This document shows positions 24,370 to 36,367 of a stretch of DNA of 64,000 nucleotides, piece by piece. Origin of the DNA: Arcuatula senhousia (taxonomy: Eukaryota > Mollusca > Bivalvia > Mytilida > Mytilidae); the NCBI GenBank assembly GCA_963971305.1, contig OZ020308.1, forward strand, positions 25,015,275-25,079,274, in the 5' to 3' direction. How positions within the stretch are numbered: position 1 is the stretch's first letter; each line of letters begins with the position of its first letter. The notes beneath the pieces were generated by a model, which was not told the origin of the DNA, searched no databases, and saw only the letters and a program-made list of their open reading frames with translations. The translations under genes were made by a program, and so were the position numbers.

Positions 24370-25050
24370 TTTTAAAACGAAACAGGACTTATGTTTTCAT
24401 GGAAGCGCTAATATATTTTGAAAAAAGCGTGAAATTTACGGTTTAGATGTTTTAGTTGTTCATTTTCATGCAAAAAAAGACTAAAGATTGTCCCAGTTCA
24501 TAAATTGACAATTTGTATTGATGATATTTTTTTAAATCAACCATTAAATTGACTAAATACAATGTTTAGTTAATAAAACTCTGTGTGTATTTTAATTTTT
24601 AACTCATAAACCGGAAAAATCTACTTCCATGATCTGCGATATGTTAGTTTTCTTTTGCTGAAATTATAAATGATATGAACCACTGAACTGGCCTGTTGAA
24701 ATTATAAGTAATTCATCGGATGATCATATGTACCACTGAATTAGCTGACATATTGAAAGTATAAGTGATGACGTCCTTTAACTTAACAATCCTCGGTTTG
24801 GTGATTTTCTTCATCTTATATTCACATGTACCAAGGAACATGATATAAAAGACAATACTGAGTCTAGGAAATCTGCTTTATGTTCATATTTATATTTGTT
24901 ATGTCTTCATCTCAAAATAGAAACTCATGGATGACTTTCAAGACTGAAAACTCTATGACAAACGTGATTACCTGTACTTTCCCTTCTTGTGTCGCAACAT
25001 TTCGTCTGCACTATCTTATGGGGTTTAAGGAATGACTGTCATTTTTTCAT
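24370..25050. other. Upstream region of the fibrinogen-related gene, nothing recognised
   Basis: AT-rich sequence without a convincing exon. I do not see a confident TATA box at a suitable distance from the start codon at 24,366, so an untranslated first exon may lie further away. Confidence 0.4.
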
Positions 25051-25058
25051 TGGGGTAT

Positions 25059-25125
25059 GATTTGTTTTGCACATTGTATAATCCACGTAGCGTAGTGGAT
25101 TATACTAAATGTGCAAAACAAATTT
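25059..25125. repeat. Long near-perfect palindrome
   Basis: The arms TTTGTTTTGCACATT and TATAATCCACGTAGCG pair with CGTAGTGGATTATA and AATGTGCAAAACAAA. This gives about 30 bp per arm and almost no loop. No transposon ends are visible around it. Confidence 0.8.
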
Positions 25126-25911
25126 GTTTCATATCATTTTTTTTTTCATTTTCAAAACGATTCATAACATGAAAATTTTGTTAATAAAAGAACAAAAAAA
25201 TGGTGTCCTCGTGATTTTTTTTTTGATTCGGAAATGAAAAAAAAAATTCTTCCAGTCAAATTGCAGTATTTCTTATAAAATTTATTTATATCAGAACTGA
25301 TTGTAAATCCATCTGCAAAAAAGAAGAAGTCTGCTCACGTCAAAAACTTAGGATTTTGCTATAGAAGGCAATTACATATGGTATAGGTATGGTAAAGGCC
25401 CACGTCACACAGCTTGTATAAACAAGCGGATAAGCGGACTTCAGAAACGGAAAACAGATGTTATTGAATTCGAACAATGATCGCTGCTCACCTTTTGTCT
25501 TTTTCTCAAATTCCAGATCAAAGTTCAAATGTAGACCTACATGCGCTGGTATGGTAATTTGAAAAACAATATCCAGATTTTCGGGTTTTACCGTTTTTTG
25601 ACTTTGTATATTTGAGAACGTAACACAAATACATTTGTACATGCACTGACTAATTTTGGTTAAGCGTATCTCTAATGCGTCTTTGATACACGAAACGCCC
25701 GTTAGTTATAAAATTGAATGCCTTTACTTTTGCTTTGTTTTCCAAAAGCCCGTGACAGTTGGTTTAGTTGACAGAGTTTAACTTAGTCCCGAGGTGAACT
25801 CTCACCTAATACACAGAGAAGGGCAGAAACGGAATATGTCGGGACGAAAGATACCCCTGAAGATTCACATTTTCTCAAATCTTCTAGATCTGTGGCATAC
25901 ACGTTGCACTT

Positions 25912-26113
25912 AAAGCGGAATTAAAGAGAAATCTTGGTTTAGTATAGAACGGCTTTTAAACCATCTGGTGGACTGGTCACACTGTGTGTCTTCTGTATTT
26001 TCAATTGTTGATAACCCTTGTGTGCCTGTCAACACTTTAGGAAAAATGTGTAGGTCACAATTATAAGTTATATGGACCTCTGTGTCTAGAACTTGGTCAA
26101 TAGATATCATTTC
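25912..26113 (-). CDS. Possible terminal exon, unrecognised
   Basis: A minus-strand open frame preceded by an acceptor-like ATATTTAAG. It contains VHITYNCDLHIFPKVL and RWFKSRSILNQDF and ends at a stop at 25,912. I do not recognise a domain. It could pair with the candidate exon near 26,970-27,025, but no phase argument is decisive. Confidence 0.25.
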
Positions 26114-26359
26114 TTAAATATTTTTTTTTCTAAATAACTTTTATGTGGCAGATGGTTAGACGCTGAAAAGGTATGTCCACAAGGCTTTAAAAATATATGT
26201 ACACGAGGACTTTAATAATCGGGAAAATAGCTGTACAACTTAATGCGACAAAGGCAAGAATCTAAAGTTATGGTACGCTTGGTTACTAGTACATTGAAGG
26301 AATTTTAGGAATATTCTTAGACATGTGACTAGAAATTAAAGATGTTATTTTATGTATTT

Positions 26360-27575
26360 TGCTTACTCTTCCGGAGCACCTGAGTTCACTCTTGTTTCGA
26401 CTGGAGTTTGCGTTGTTGATTGATATTCAGTTATTTTGTGTTCCCATGTTTTACATGTTGTCTGATTTTGTCCCGTGTTTGTTGGTGTTTACTGGTTTAG
26501 TCTCTTCCTTTTCGGACTTTTGACATTCGGATGACCCACTGGTACCTCTGCTTCTTTGTAACCCAAAATAAATCGGCGCTACATATTCATAGTGTTTGTT
26601 GCCTTGACGCTACATACCTGTTCACTTTCGATTTCAAGATTTTGAGACAAAATCAGGAATTATCACTAGATAATTAATATAGATGCATTTTTAATGTTCA
26701 ATGTTAAAAGGCTACAGAAATTCAAATCAACAATCAATGTGTGAAGCAGAGGTACCAATGTATGTTTACTTTAAAACTGACGAAAAAGAGAAGGGCGTGT
26801 CTTTTTGACATGTTCCATGTACCATTTTAAGAAAATAATTCCTGCTTTAAAGCCAAAATATCAATAAAATGCATTAACAATCGTGTAACGTTTTTTTTTT
26901 TTTTTTGTGTATTCAACTAAACTAGGAGTATTTGTACAAACGAAACAGTGAGATTTGAACTTTGAACTACCTTTTTCTTGGCACGAGATCGGCGCTTCTG
27001 GAAACCATACAATTTCCATTCCCACCCTGTAAAACCGATAATTTAAAAAATACAGCTTAGTGCATGTCGACAAGATTGGTAAAATTGCGTCTTATGCACA
27101 TGTAAAATATGCGCGTACTAAGTCAGACAGAGAACATTTTGAACAAAAAAAAAACATGTATGTTCGAGCCTTACAAGAAAAATATGTTTTATTTATTTTG
27201 CAATAAAAATTATGCAGGGCAATGTTAAGAGATTTATTTTCCTATAAAGGTTAATATTTTTTTTACTTAAAATTAAAGTTTAATGAAAATTTCATTAATT
27301 TTTAATATTAGAAAAAACCCAACATCTTCCCCGCGATAATATAATTGTGGGGCCTTATTTATAAGTTTAGATTTACGGGTGTATGGCAGGCAGGAACTGC
27401 TTACTCCTTCGGAGAACTTGTTACGACTTGAGTTCGCGTTGTTGATTTCTTTTCGCTTGATTTTGTGTTTTGTGTTTCCTCGTGCTGTTCTTATTCTTTT
27501 TTGTCGGTTTTGTCGTTGCCCTTTCGGACTTTGACACTCGAATGCCCCATTGGTGCCTCTTTGCTTCTTAAATGA
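26360..27575 (-). repeat. Two family C copies (26,360-26,570 and 27,385-27,575)
   Basis: Both read on the minus strand and share the segment from GCAGGAACTGCTTACTC to GGTGCCTCTTTGCTTC. The stretch between them holds the weak exon candidate at about 26,971-27,026 and otherwise AT-rich sequence. Confidence 0.6.
26971..27026 (-). CDS. Possible internal exon, unrecognised
   Basis: About 55 nt open between an acceptor (GGTTTTACAG) and a donor (AAAAG then GTAGTT). It encodes VGMEIVWFPEAPISCQEK. Splice sites are plausible but the exon is very short, so this is weak. Confidence 0.25.
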
Positions 27576-27999
27576 CTTCACTGAACATGATCATCAACGC
27601 TAGGCGATTTTTAACCTTTAGTCAAGCTTAAACGTAATTCAAAACACTAGTAACATAATTGGGTGAATGCTGGAAAACCTGCAAATCATTTTCAATAAAT
27701 CAATACAAAATTGCTTTGAATAAAATGTGTCTGGCGTGCGTTTCGTTTAAACGAAACTTATCAGGACAAACTATCCACAAGTTGCGTTGCTAATATCAGA
27801 GCCAAAAGTCTCAGGGGTTCTCAAAGCAAACACAAAAAGGTAAGGCGACAACCTGATGCGGGCTTCATATATACAAGAAAACCTTAGATAACACCCAAGG
27901 TAGACTGCATTGTGTCCATAGTTTTTTACTACCCAATGTGCTTGATATTCAACACTTGTTATATAAAAGAAAAAGAAATACGAGAAAGTACTTTTATCT

Positions 28000-29597
28000 T
28001 TATTTCTTTTGAATCACAAGGTCTGCCATTTCTAGTGCATATGACAGATAGTTAGACTTCAATATCCTATTATTAATTTGGTTAAAAAATGTCTGCGCGA
28101 TGTCCTCGATTTCATTTTGTGTCCTAGTTTTCGACAAATTGTAGGTCAACGTGTTATACAACCAGGATATGGAGGAACTTATGAAATCGCCTGAAAAAAA
28201 CATATCAATTAAGAAGCAAATCATATTGAAGCTTTTGTGTCCTTGTACCAAACAAATAGTGGTTAAGGTGCTATCCGTTTTGCTTTCTGTAATTTTAATC
28301 GCTTGCTTATGGCAAAAATTGCCTGTTACTGGAAGATGAAGTTAAGCATGACTTACTTCTAATGAGTACTTTTAATATGCAAAAATTCCACATTCGAGAA
28401 TCACTTTTTTACCTTAATATAAAACATTCAAATAAGCTATTTACGAAAATCTTTATATTAAAATGTCAGATTGCAACCCGTCTCGCATTATTCACCAACT
28501 TGGTACATGTAGTCTAACAAAAACAATACAGTCAAACCTAACTAAGCAGCCACCTCTATGAAGCAATCACCTGTCTAATACAGCCAACTATTTTTGTCCC
28601 TTTCTATGATGAAATCAATAAAAATGTACCTGAATTAAGCAGTCACCTTTTTTAAGTGGCCACTTTTTTCATGTCCCAAGGGTGACCTCTTAAAACATGT
28701 TTGACTGTATTTAAAAAAGGTAACAACAAATTATTATATCGATATCATAATGATATATAATTAAATTTTATAAAAAGAAATATAGTAATAGTTTCCTATT
28801 ATGGGAATTATTTTGATGTAAATCACCTTTCTCTTTATTGTGAGTTTTATAAAGGTTGACATCAAATGTGTACAGATCAATAAGTTCTAGTCCTAGCTTA
28901 TTTCCAGGAACAGTAAATGGTTCCCTCAGTTCATCTATACCTCTAAGATACATCTGGAGATTAATTGATGAATATTCTCCCTGAAACAGATTAAAAAGTT
29001 TGTCCAGATTAGTATACTGTAACTGTATATAAATTATTAAAATACATTATAATGTATAACATTTTGCGGTTTTCATTAAAAATAAACAACAGACATTGTG
29101 TGAATTTTGTTTTGGTAGTTCATGGAGTCCATGGGTAGATAAAATAATAATGATGAGTTTGCTTTATTTGATTGTTTTTTATTGTATTGTAAAATAATGT
29201 AAGTGGTCAGTGTATATTTACCAACTCGAACAATAACTCTGATTGAATGGCAAGTGATCAACAAATTATGGCAGTTAGTTCAATAAACTTATTATAAAGA
29301 ATCTCAGTACCAATTTAGTTATAAAATTCGAATAGTAACTTTACTGACAATGTTGAGGCAAGTTTTGAGAACGTCGGTTCATTAACAACATGAATTAAAA
29401 TTCTGAAAAAAATGTGTAAACAGAGCCAATACTGATCATAAATTTAGCAGATATTTTTGCGAATATGTAAAATATGATGTATAAAATCTATATTACTTCA
29501 GTTATCACATCTTTTGAAAGAAGGTCATCAAATGCATCTGACAAAGTTTCATGAAAGCCCGTTTGGCTAACAGGAATCCGGACTACCAAGTATCCAT
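28000..29597 (-). CDS. 3' part of an unrecognised multi-exon gene (three in-phase exons)
   Basis: Exons 29597-29497 (YLVVRIPVSQTGFHETLSDA type), 28980-28827 (SSINLQMYLRGIDELREPF and LGLELIDLYTFDVNLYK) and 28190-28000 (ISSSISWLYNTLTYNL ... YALEMADLVIQKK, stop). All have GT..AG borders, and the phases match (2-0, 0-1, then 1 completing the Gly codon), giving about 148 codons. The first visible exon begins mid-codon, so more 5' exons must exist, but I could not find them upstream. The stop codon overlaps an AATAAA. The amphipathic helical C-terminus and the mixed sheet-like second exon do not match a family I can name. Orientation is the same as the fibrinogen-related gene 3.6 kb downstream. Confidence 0.6.
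28529..28707. mobile_element. 179-bp TA-flanked MITE (Tc1/mariner-pogo type)
   Basis: Ends are CAGTCAAACCTAACTAAG and ACATGTTTGACTG, inverted copies flanked by TA (28527-28528 and 28708-28709). The interior repeats AAGCAGCCACCTCT and AAGTGGCCAC motifs. It lies in an intron of the unrecognised gene. TA duplication and CAGT-type ends are typical of pogo/Tigger-derived MITEs. Confidence 0.8.
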
Positions 29598-29599
29598 CT

Positions 29600-30840
29600 A
29601 AAACAAAACAGCGTACAGGCAATACCAGAAATATATCAAATTGATAAATTTCTCAATAGCTTAAAATATCTTCGTTGTCAAAAAAAAGATCAGATAATTT
29701 GTCAAGAGACAAGAATACAAAATTATTATATTAATGGTTAATTTAACACTGTGTTGGGATTTATGTGTTTATGTCATGTATGTTTGAAAAATGAGTTTGA
29801 TGCTATATGCTTATATCTAATTTATTTTATTTCACAGCCGAAACATACATGTAACCGCAATTGTGTTAAAGAAATACATAGATTAGTAATGTTTTCAAGC
29901 CAAATACGAAATTAATGCTTTTGATCATACTCATTCATAAATTTGTTTTGTTAAAAACATACTTCTCTATTGATTTATATGGGGGATGTATACTGCTTTA
30001 ATCTAGATGCCTGTTTTATTTTTAGGAAAAATTTGGGCGTTTTTGCGTGCCAACGCGTGCATTTTTATTTTTTATTTTTTATGCAACTTGTTTCATAAGC
30101 GACATGTATGGATTACTATGGCACTAACCGTCGTCCTGTGGCGTCACATAAATTTCCGTCGCGGTTTTCAAAGCAACCACATGCCACAGCATCTTGATAT
30201 TTGGTATGTAGCTTTATCCCATAGTAATATAAAGTGTTAAGCGATTTTTTGCCCGATAAGTAAATACTTCCTGTTTCACGTATACATAAAATTTTATAAA
30301 CGAATACAAATATCGATCACACTTTTTGGGGCAACTTCATGAAGCAGACTATTCACTTGATACTATGTATGCAGCTTCAACCTCTAGTGATTTATGGTGT
30401 AGAGCATTTTTATGCCCATGACTCATATACTTCCTGTTAATAAAACATAAATACGCAATCGAAATTTGCCCTTTGGGGATGGTTCCATCTAGTAAATATT
30501 ACAATTTTAACATAAACACATCCTGCCGTTTTCAGCCGGGAAAATCACTGTAGCAATCATCCACGGCGATAGGTACGATAACCTTTCAGTAACTGACCAA
30601 TCAAAAGCTAGGTGTTGGTCGTAGTGCCTAATCACCTATCAATTTACATATCAATATACACACTCGCAATATAGTTCCTTTACAGTTATATTTTTCTAAA
30701 TATAAAAATCTTTAAAATTTGTAGATTATCCCGGCTATCAGTACTTTCAGTACTTTGATTATTTAAAGAAATGTCACGCCCATCATTCTAAGAGATTATG
30801 CTTACTAGTGATATCCCGCTCCCGTAATATACATTGCGTT
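29600..30840. other. Intergenic or upstream intron sequence, no exon found
   Basis: AT-rich. The missing 5' exons of the gene ending at 28,000 would be expected here or further right, but no minus-strand frame with good splice borders stands out. ACTTCCTGTT-type fragments near 30,265 and 30,427 may be remnants of family D. Confidence 0.4.
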
Positions 30841-30849
30841 ATAACCAAA

Positions 30850-31200
30850 GTTTTTTCTAGAAAAAAAGGAAGTACATGACCTAGGAGGATAAAATTTGTA
30901 TACATATGGAACTATAGGATTTAACTGTATACAAAATATCAGACTACTGCATCATGTAGATGCTTAGAAAACGGTAACGGAAATTTTGCATGTATGCACA
31001 TTATGTGAAATATCTTCGGATCTATGATCATAAAAACGGTATATACCGTAGGGTAGCGAAGGATAAAGTTGTATACAAAATATCAGAATTCGACCTCATA
31101 TAGTTGCTCAGAAAACTGTGACGGAAATTATGTTATGGACGAACGGATGGGCAAGGGTAAAACAGTATACCCCCTATTCTTGGAAGCAGGGTTATACAAA
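30850..31200 (+). repeat. Family D tandem-unit element, two diverged units
   Basis: Two units carry the CTATAGGAT/AACTGTATACAAAATATCAGA segment and the GAAAACTGTGACGGAAATT landmark. It ends in ACAGTATACCCCCTATTCTTG and a small hairpin, as the 1,329-1,925 array does. Confidence 0.75.
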
Positions 31201-31366
31201 CACCATAGCTCAAGATAAAAAATCAAATGGTTGTTCCCTTTCTTGACATTACAACGTCAGTGTAAGTGAGTATTGTTAAGGTCAGCTGAACCCAATATGA
31301 AAGGCGGGGCATTGTTATAACCTTGGTCTAACTTAGTGCGACTATGTTATCTATACTAGTAATGAA

Positions 31367-31620
31367 AGAAGCAGAGGTACAAATGGGGCATCCGAATATC
31401 AAAAGTCCAAATGGGCAAAGACAATACCAGTAAACAACATCGACAACAGAACAAAACAAAACACAAAACTACATAAACTACCGAAAAGCAATCAACAACG
31501 CGGACTCAAGTCGTAACGAGTGAACTCGGGTGCTCCGAAAAAGTAAGCAGTTCCTGCTCGCTAAAGCAGCCGCGTTCCAAGCTCATTTCATGGTGCCAAA
31601 TCCAGTAAAGGAAAACAAAA
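31367..31620 (+). repeat. Family C copy
   Basis: Nearly full copy from AAGCAGAGGTACAAATGGGG to the GTAAGCAGTTCCTGCTCGC end, followed by a diverged TGGTGCCAAATCCAGTAAAG segment shared with 2,010-2,300. Confidence 0.7.
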
Positions 31621-32034
31621 CAAAAACCTATGACAGACCAACATCTGCACTCATCGAGCGATTAAAATCCTATATGTGTCTATATGAGTGCATGATTTGC
31701 AGTGAAGACAGAAACCGAGGAGCAACATAACCCAAGCCATTTTTGTTTCAGACCGGTAAATCGATGTAAATTCCAAAAGCTCTGGAATAGTGAATCTATC
31801 GAACGAAATTTAGAGAACAATTTTTTAAACAGTTCCGACGAAAACAATCAAATATTTTACACTATTTGTAACAATAGAGTAATAAAATATTTAATATGCA
31901 ACTGATATCCAAAATCCGTTTCATAACATTATTCTTTTTCTCCCCTCAAGTTACTTTGTTTGTTAGTTATAGGTTTACTTCAATCTTTATATCCGGGCTA
32001 AGAACATGAAATTAAATAGGGTGATGCAATTTAC

Positions 32035-32350
32035 ATGAAATGATGATAAAATGGAGGCATCGGGCAGGTGATCTAAGTCTAAACTGTAAAAAAAAGAGTG
32101 ATGGGTAGGGAGAGGAAATTAAGTCTCATGTAATACTACGCATATATTCTTATCAAGACCTTCAACAGGGATTTTAACTTGCGTGAAACGTTACATTTTT
32201 TTCCGACACAGGGCACAACATAGTTTGCGGTAAAGTTTTCCGCTTTATAGTCTGACAACCCCGACATTCATCGTGACAGGGCTGTCACAAGACGCTTAGT
32301 AGGCAAAGCGGCCTGACATGCATGTAACAACAGGTTTCTAAGAGCTCTTT
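32035..32350 (-). repeat. SINE-like family A subtype copy
   Basis: Reverse-strand counterpart of 22,285-22,810. It includes TAGTTTGCGGTAAAG, CCCGACATTC and the TGAAATGATGATAAAATGGA end. Confidence 0.65.
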
Positions 32351-32359
32351 AATGAGATG

Positions 32360-34320
32360 AAGGCCTATTCTTCAATTTTTTTTTCGTGACTTCAATTTTG
32401 TTCTGGATAATGGCAGCCTGATTTAATTCTTCTTCATAATCAAAATTCAATTGAACAAAGTCAATGTATTTGCGTTCACAAAAAGAGAAAAAAAACATGA
32501 TTAATAATATTTCCCCTTTACTATGCTGGAAGACAACAAAATCGCTAACCTTCTATTTTTATATATTTTCCTTTTATTTCTAATAATGGGAGGGGACAGC
32601 ACCTTCTGGTCCCGTTGCTGGCTGCTGGCTGTTATCAATAGGCCCCATCACGTGGGAATAATTTCAGGTATGTCCCTCGTCTGCTTCGTGTTTACCGTCT
32701 TAGTTAATTTTTGACATTAATAATGATTAATGATGAATGGTAAAATATTTTCAACAGTTTTTTTTAACAACTTATAATATAATAGCCTTTTGATATTTAG
32801 TTTGCGGCATCAGCATGGCCTCCCATATCTTAAGTTTCGATTTCAGGTCTGTTTCTCGTCTACTTCCTGTTAAACGAAATTCGTTCATTTTTGTCTTTGA
32901 CCCTGCTATTTATAGTTATAAATTCAAGGGGAAAAACTAGCATGGAGGGGATATCACCTTTTTATAAGGGGATGAATGGCAATGATTCAGTTTTACTCTT
33001 AGGGGGATAAGATCTATCCAGTTTTACCCGGATAAAAGTATTCAAAGCAAGAAATATATAACGAAATTGTTATGTGCGTGCACATTTAATCTATTTATAT
33101 GGCGAGACAGGCTTATTCTTCGAACGATTATAAGTTTACATCACCTGTCTGATTTGTGATTTTCCCTTAAAATATAAAAACATTGAAATATAAGAAAAAA
33201 GAAACAAGTTCATCCTAAGCTTTATACAAAGTATCAAATCATGTGTAGAAAAGTACTATATTTTTTCTTAATTTTTGGAACAACATCGTTATATACAAAA
33301 TGTAGGTTTGAAGCCAGGTCACATCTTAAAATCAGGTTAACCTTGAGGTTTATTCACAGGGGCCTGCTCCCGGCCTTTTGGGTTGAGAGTTAAAGAGCCA
33401 CCAGCTAGAAAAATCACAATGAATGAAACCATTCACACACCACCCTGCACTTCGATTAGATTTTTTCAATAAATATCTGTTTCCCTACTTTTCTATTACT
33501 ATTCTCTTCCTAAGATATTTTTCTATCGAATCGTGTCCTTTTTAAAATGTTCTGCATCGTAGGCACCCTCTTTTTATGCATTATTAATCACAATCAAATA
33601 TGACAGCTCCTTAGGACAACTATTCGGAACTTCTTGGAGATCTTCATGTTTGACAATTGCATGCTATTCTTTCTAATAAAATAAAGTTTGTGTCTTTCTT
33701 TTTGGAAGCAGAGGGTTCCACCAACCGTTTGCTGAGACTTATAAAATTTAAAAGGGGAGTAACGAAAATACGAAAGTTGTAGAAAGAACAACATGTTTAT
33801 TACATGGTTGATCTGGATCCCATGACTGCTGTTGATAAAGGTTTATCGATCTTTACACTTCGGAAAAATGACTGATATTTTACGTCTTTTTTTCATTCTA
33901 TGTGGTACTTAAACTACACATTCAACTGCCTAATTAGGCATATCAGCGTCTAGATAAATAATTTTTGCATTAACTTTTAGTATTTTGTACGTGTACACTT
34001 GATCCGTTTTGCCGGGGCATTTTCTTTGCGTTTTTTCAGTTCACCCAAATATAGCCAAATATCAACAACGCCCTGTCATTTGGTCTCCGCGTGCAAGGTA
34101 ATTTCTTTATTGGTGTTATTAAATCTACTTTCAATCGGTTTTATGGAAGGTTATTTAGGGGAAATTCATGCTTTATTCATGGTACAATTGAACGGAAAGA
34201 AAACGAAAAGAGAAAATAACAAAAATAATCTTGTAAACTTGAAGGGAAAAAATGATCGGCAATTTTTATATCTAGACGCTTCTTCACTTTATTTTGTGTT
34301 TCTATGTGTCGTTTAAGTCG
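32360..34320. other. Intergenic sequence, nothing recognised
   Basis: AT-rich. The short open frames lack motifs or splice context. No terminal repeats were found. Confidence 0.5.
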
Positions 34321-34324
34321 TACA

Positions 34325-35335
34325 TAGACTAAATTTGTGTTGTCTGTTTTTGTTTTGTCCTTTCCGGCTTTTGCATTGGAAATTCCCCATAGTGACTTGT
34401 CTGCCTCATTGATCATTTAAATAAGTATTCACTTTTTTCATAATTAAAAATAAGAACATGTACCTTTTTCGCCATATGTGTTTTTTTTTGGTTTTCCATT
34501 GACCTTTCAAAATAGGCAAATGCTACCAGTAAAAAACTTCTTGAAATTATATTCAGCATACATCAAAATTAGCAGTAATATACATTGACACCCTCCTTGA
34601 TTGTTATACGGAACTGTTAGAGTGCCTGAGTAAGTGCCCTTGCAACACTAGATAGGTTATCTGAAGGCGATGACCATGAAAGGTGTAATGAAAATGAACA
34701 TGAAATGATTATGATGATGATAAATGAAATATGAGGTGGGGAGGAGCAGCAAATTATGAAAAACCACTAAAAAAAGGGAGAGGGTAGGGGAACCTAGTAT
34801 ATAGTTCACTATTTTGCGGTCCACAAAGGGGTCTTTTAAACCACATTTAAAAGGTAAATCAAAATAAGAAAATCACAATAAAAGGTAAAATATAATTCAT
34901 TAAACAATAAAAGATGCCCAAAGTTTCGGACTTCAAGTCCTTCCTCAGGGGCTATAACATGTATAAGAAAAAGATGTAGACACATCAGTTGACGGGTACA
35001 GAACTTAGGTATATATTACCACCTGCGGAGAAGAGTTCTTTTCAAAGACTAACAATTACAAAAACAAACACAAAATACGTTATCAAAGTGTAAGATGAAA
35101 TGATACTGAGGATCAACAGGAAAAGAGAAGAGGTGGATAGGAACGATAAACCAGCCCACGTGGAGCACTATATTAAGTGAGTGTGGGTGAATTGGTGTTC
35201 TCGCCACCGCAGCGCCATAACAAGGCCACTCAAATGCGATGAACATGAAAAGGACGATGAAATTAACACGAAATAATGACGACAAATGAAATATGGGGTG
35301 GTATGGGAACAAAGAAACGGTAAATTCTAAGTAAA
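34325..35335 (-). repeat. Cluster of repeat fragments: family C (34,325-34,410) and two family A pieces (34,620-34,840; 35,176-35,330)
   Basis: The family A pieces show GGCGATGACCATGAAAGGTG and ATGATGATAAATGAAATATG. The second starts GAGTGTGGGTGAATTGGTGT. The 34,840-35,170 spacer includes TTTCGGACTTCAAGTCCTTC and AAAGGTAA-rich sequence that I cannot place. Confidence 0.6.
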
Positions 35336-35623
35336 CAATTGTCGCTGTATAATGATGCCAAAGGTTGAAATGCTCCTAAAAAATTTATCATTCTCTGAAC
35401 CTTAAAGGCCTATTTGACACTGATGATTCATGACCACTAGATTATCGGCCAAGTTAAAAAACAATGTAGAATAATTTAACTTACAAATCAGTGAGTTACT
35501 GGGGCAATGTAGTCAAAAGACCATTCACCAAGGACACTTTCATTAATCTCGGTTTCAAACAAGCTGACCTATAACAGTTTATTTCTGGAGTCATTAATAT
35601 TTCATTGTAATATATTATTTCGT

Positions 35624-36004
35624 ATGAAAAATTACATTATAATGATATGCAATAATGTAACCTTTGACAGTGAAATAAGTGGGCGACGGGGCGGTTCTCC
35701 AATTCGATCAACGACACAAAACACATCTCGATTCGAAGGTGTGTGTTCAAGTCTGACTTCAAGAATTGTGTTTTGGCCTCGCCTTTTGGGTGGGCAAAAA
35801 AATCAACAAGTTGTTGATAACCGAATTCTGGGCGTTGCCATAAATGCTAGGACTAGTATGAAAGGCGATGTTCAGCTGGTTTCTGCGCAGAGCTCACGTT
35901 TGGAATTAAATAATTGTTTTGATTATTTTATATCAAATGTTATTAAGGTAATAATAATTTTAATATTTATATTTATTTTGCTTAGCAAGTTAAAGTTGAA
36001 GTGA
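35624..36004 (+). CDS. Doubtful open frame, 126 codons, hydrophobic C-terminus
   Basis: Open from the ATG at 35,624 to a stop at 36,002-36,004. The C-terminal ~20 residues are strongly hydrophobic (VIIILIFIFILL), resembling a membrane anchor. The rest has no motif I recognise. A 28-bp segment inside it (from 35,891, AGCTCACGTTTGGAATT) recurs with few changes at 36,188, outside the frame. That argues for repeat-derived sequence rather than a gene. Confidence 0.15.
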   Translation: MKNYIIMICNNVTFDSEISGRRGGSPIRSTTQNTSRFEGVCSSLTSRIVFWPRLLGGQKNQQVVDNRILGVAINARTSMKGDVQLVSAQSSRLELNNCFDYFISNVIKVIIILIFIFILLSKLKLK

Positions 36005-36367
36005 AGTCTTAGAATGTTTTTATCTTAGTCTGAAGTAATCATTTTACTTTCTTTGATTTGTATCTATTATGATTGGTATCAAGTGAAAGACTCAGAGACA
36101 TTTTAAAAGAATAATAATTTCTATCTATTGTTATCAGTCTGATAAATATTTGTTTTTATTGCATCGTAAGTCTTTTTCGAATATAAAAGCTCACGTTTGG
36201 AATTCAATGATTGTTTTTAACATTCAATATTAGTAATTATTTATTTTAACACTTAAAGCCACACTGCACAAAAGCATCAGAGTCCCTCTAATCATAACAG
36301 CAAAGGCAACAGCAGCACAAACGACCTAGGTTGCCGCCCAGCATTTGGTGGAGAACTCGGGTATAAA

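Noticed and set aside
25340..25642. 100-codon minus-strand open frame as a gene
   Set aside because: Some splice-like sites exist, but the composition and context look like dispersed repeat sequence. I found no partner exon or domain.
34177..34416. Open frames on both strands near 34 kb
   Set aside because: They overlap a family C fragment and AT-rich sequence with no splice context.
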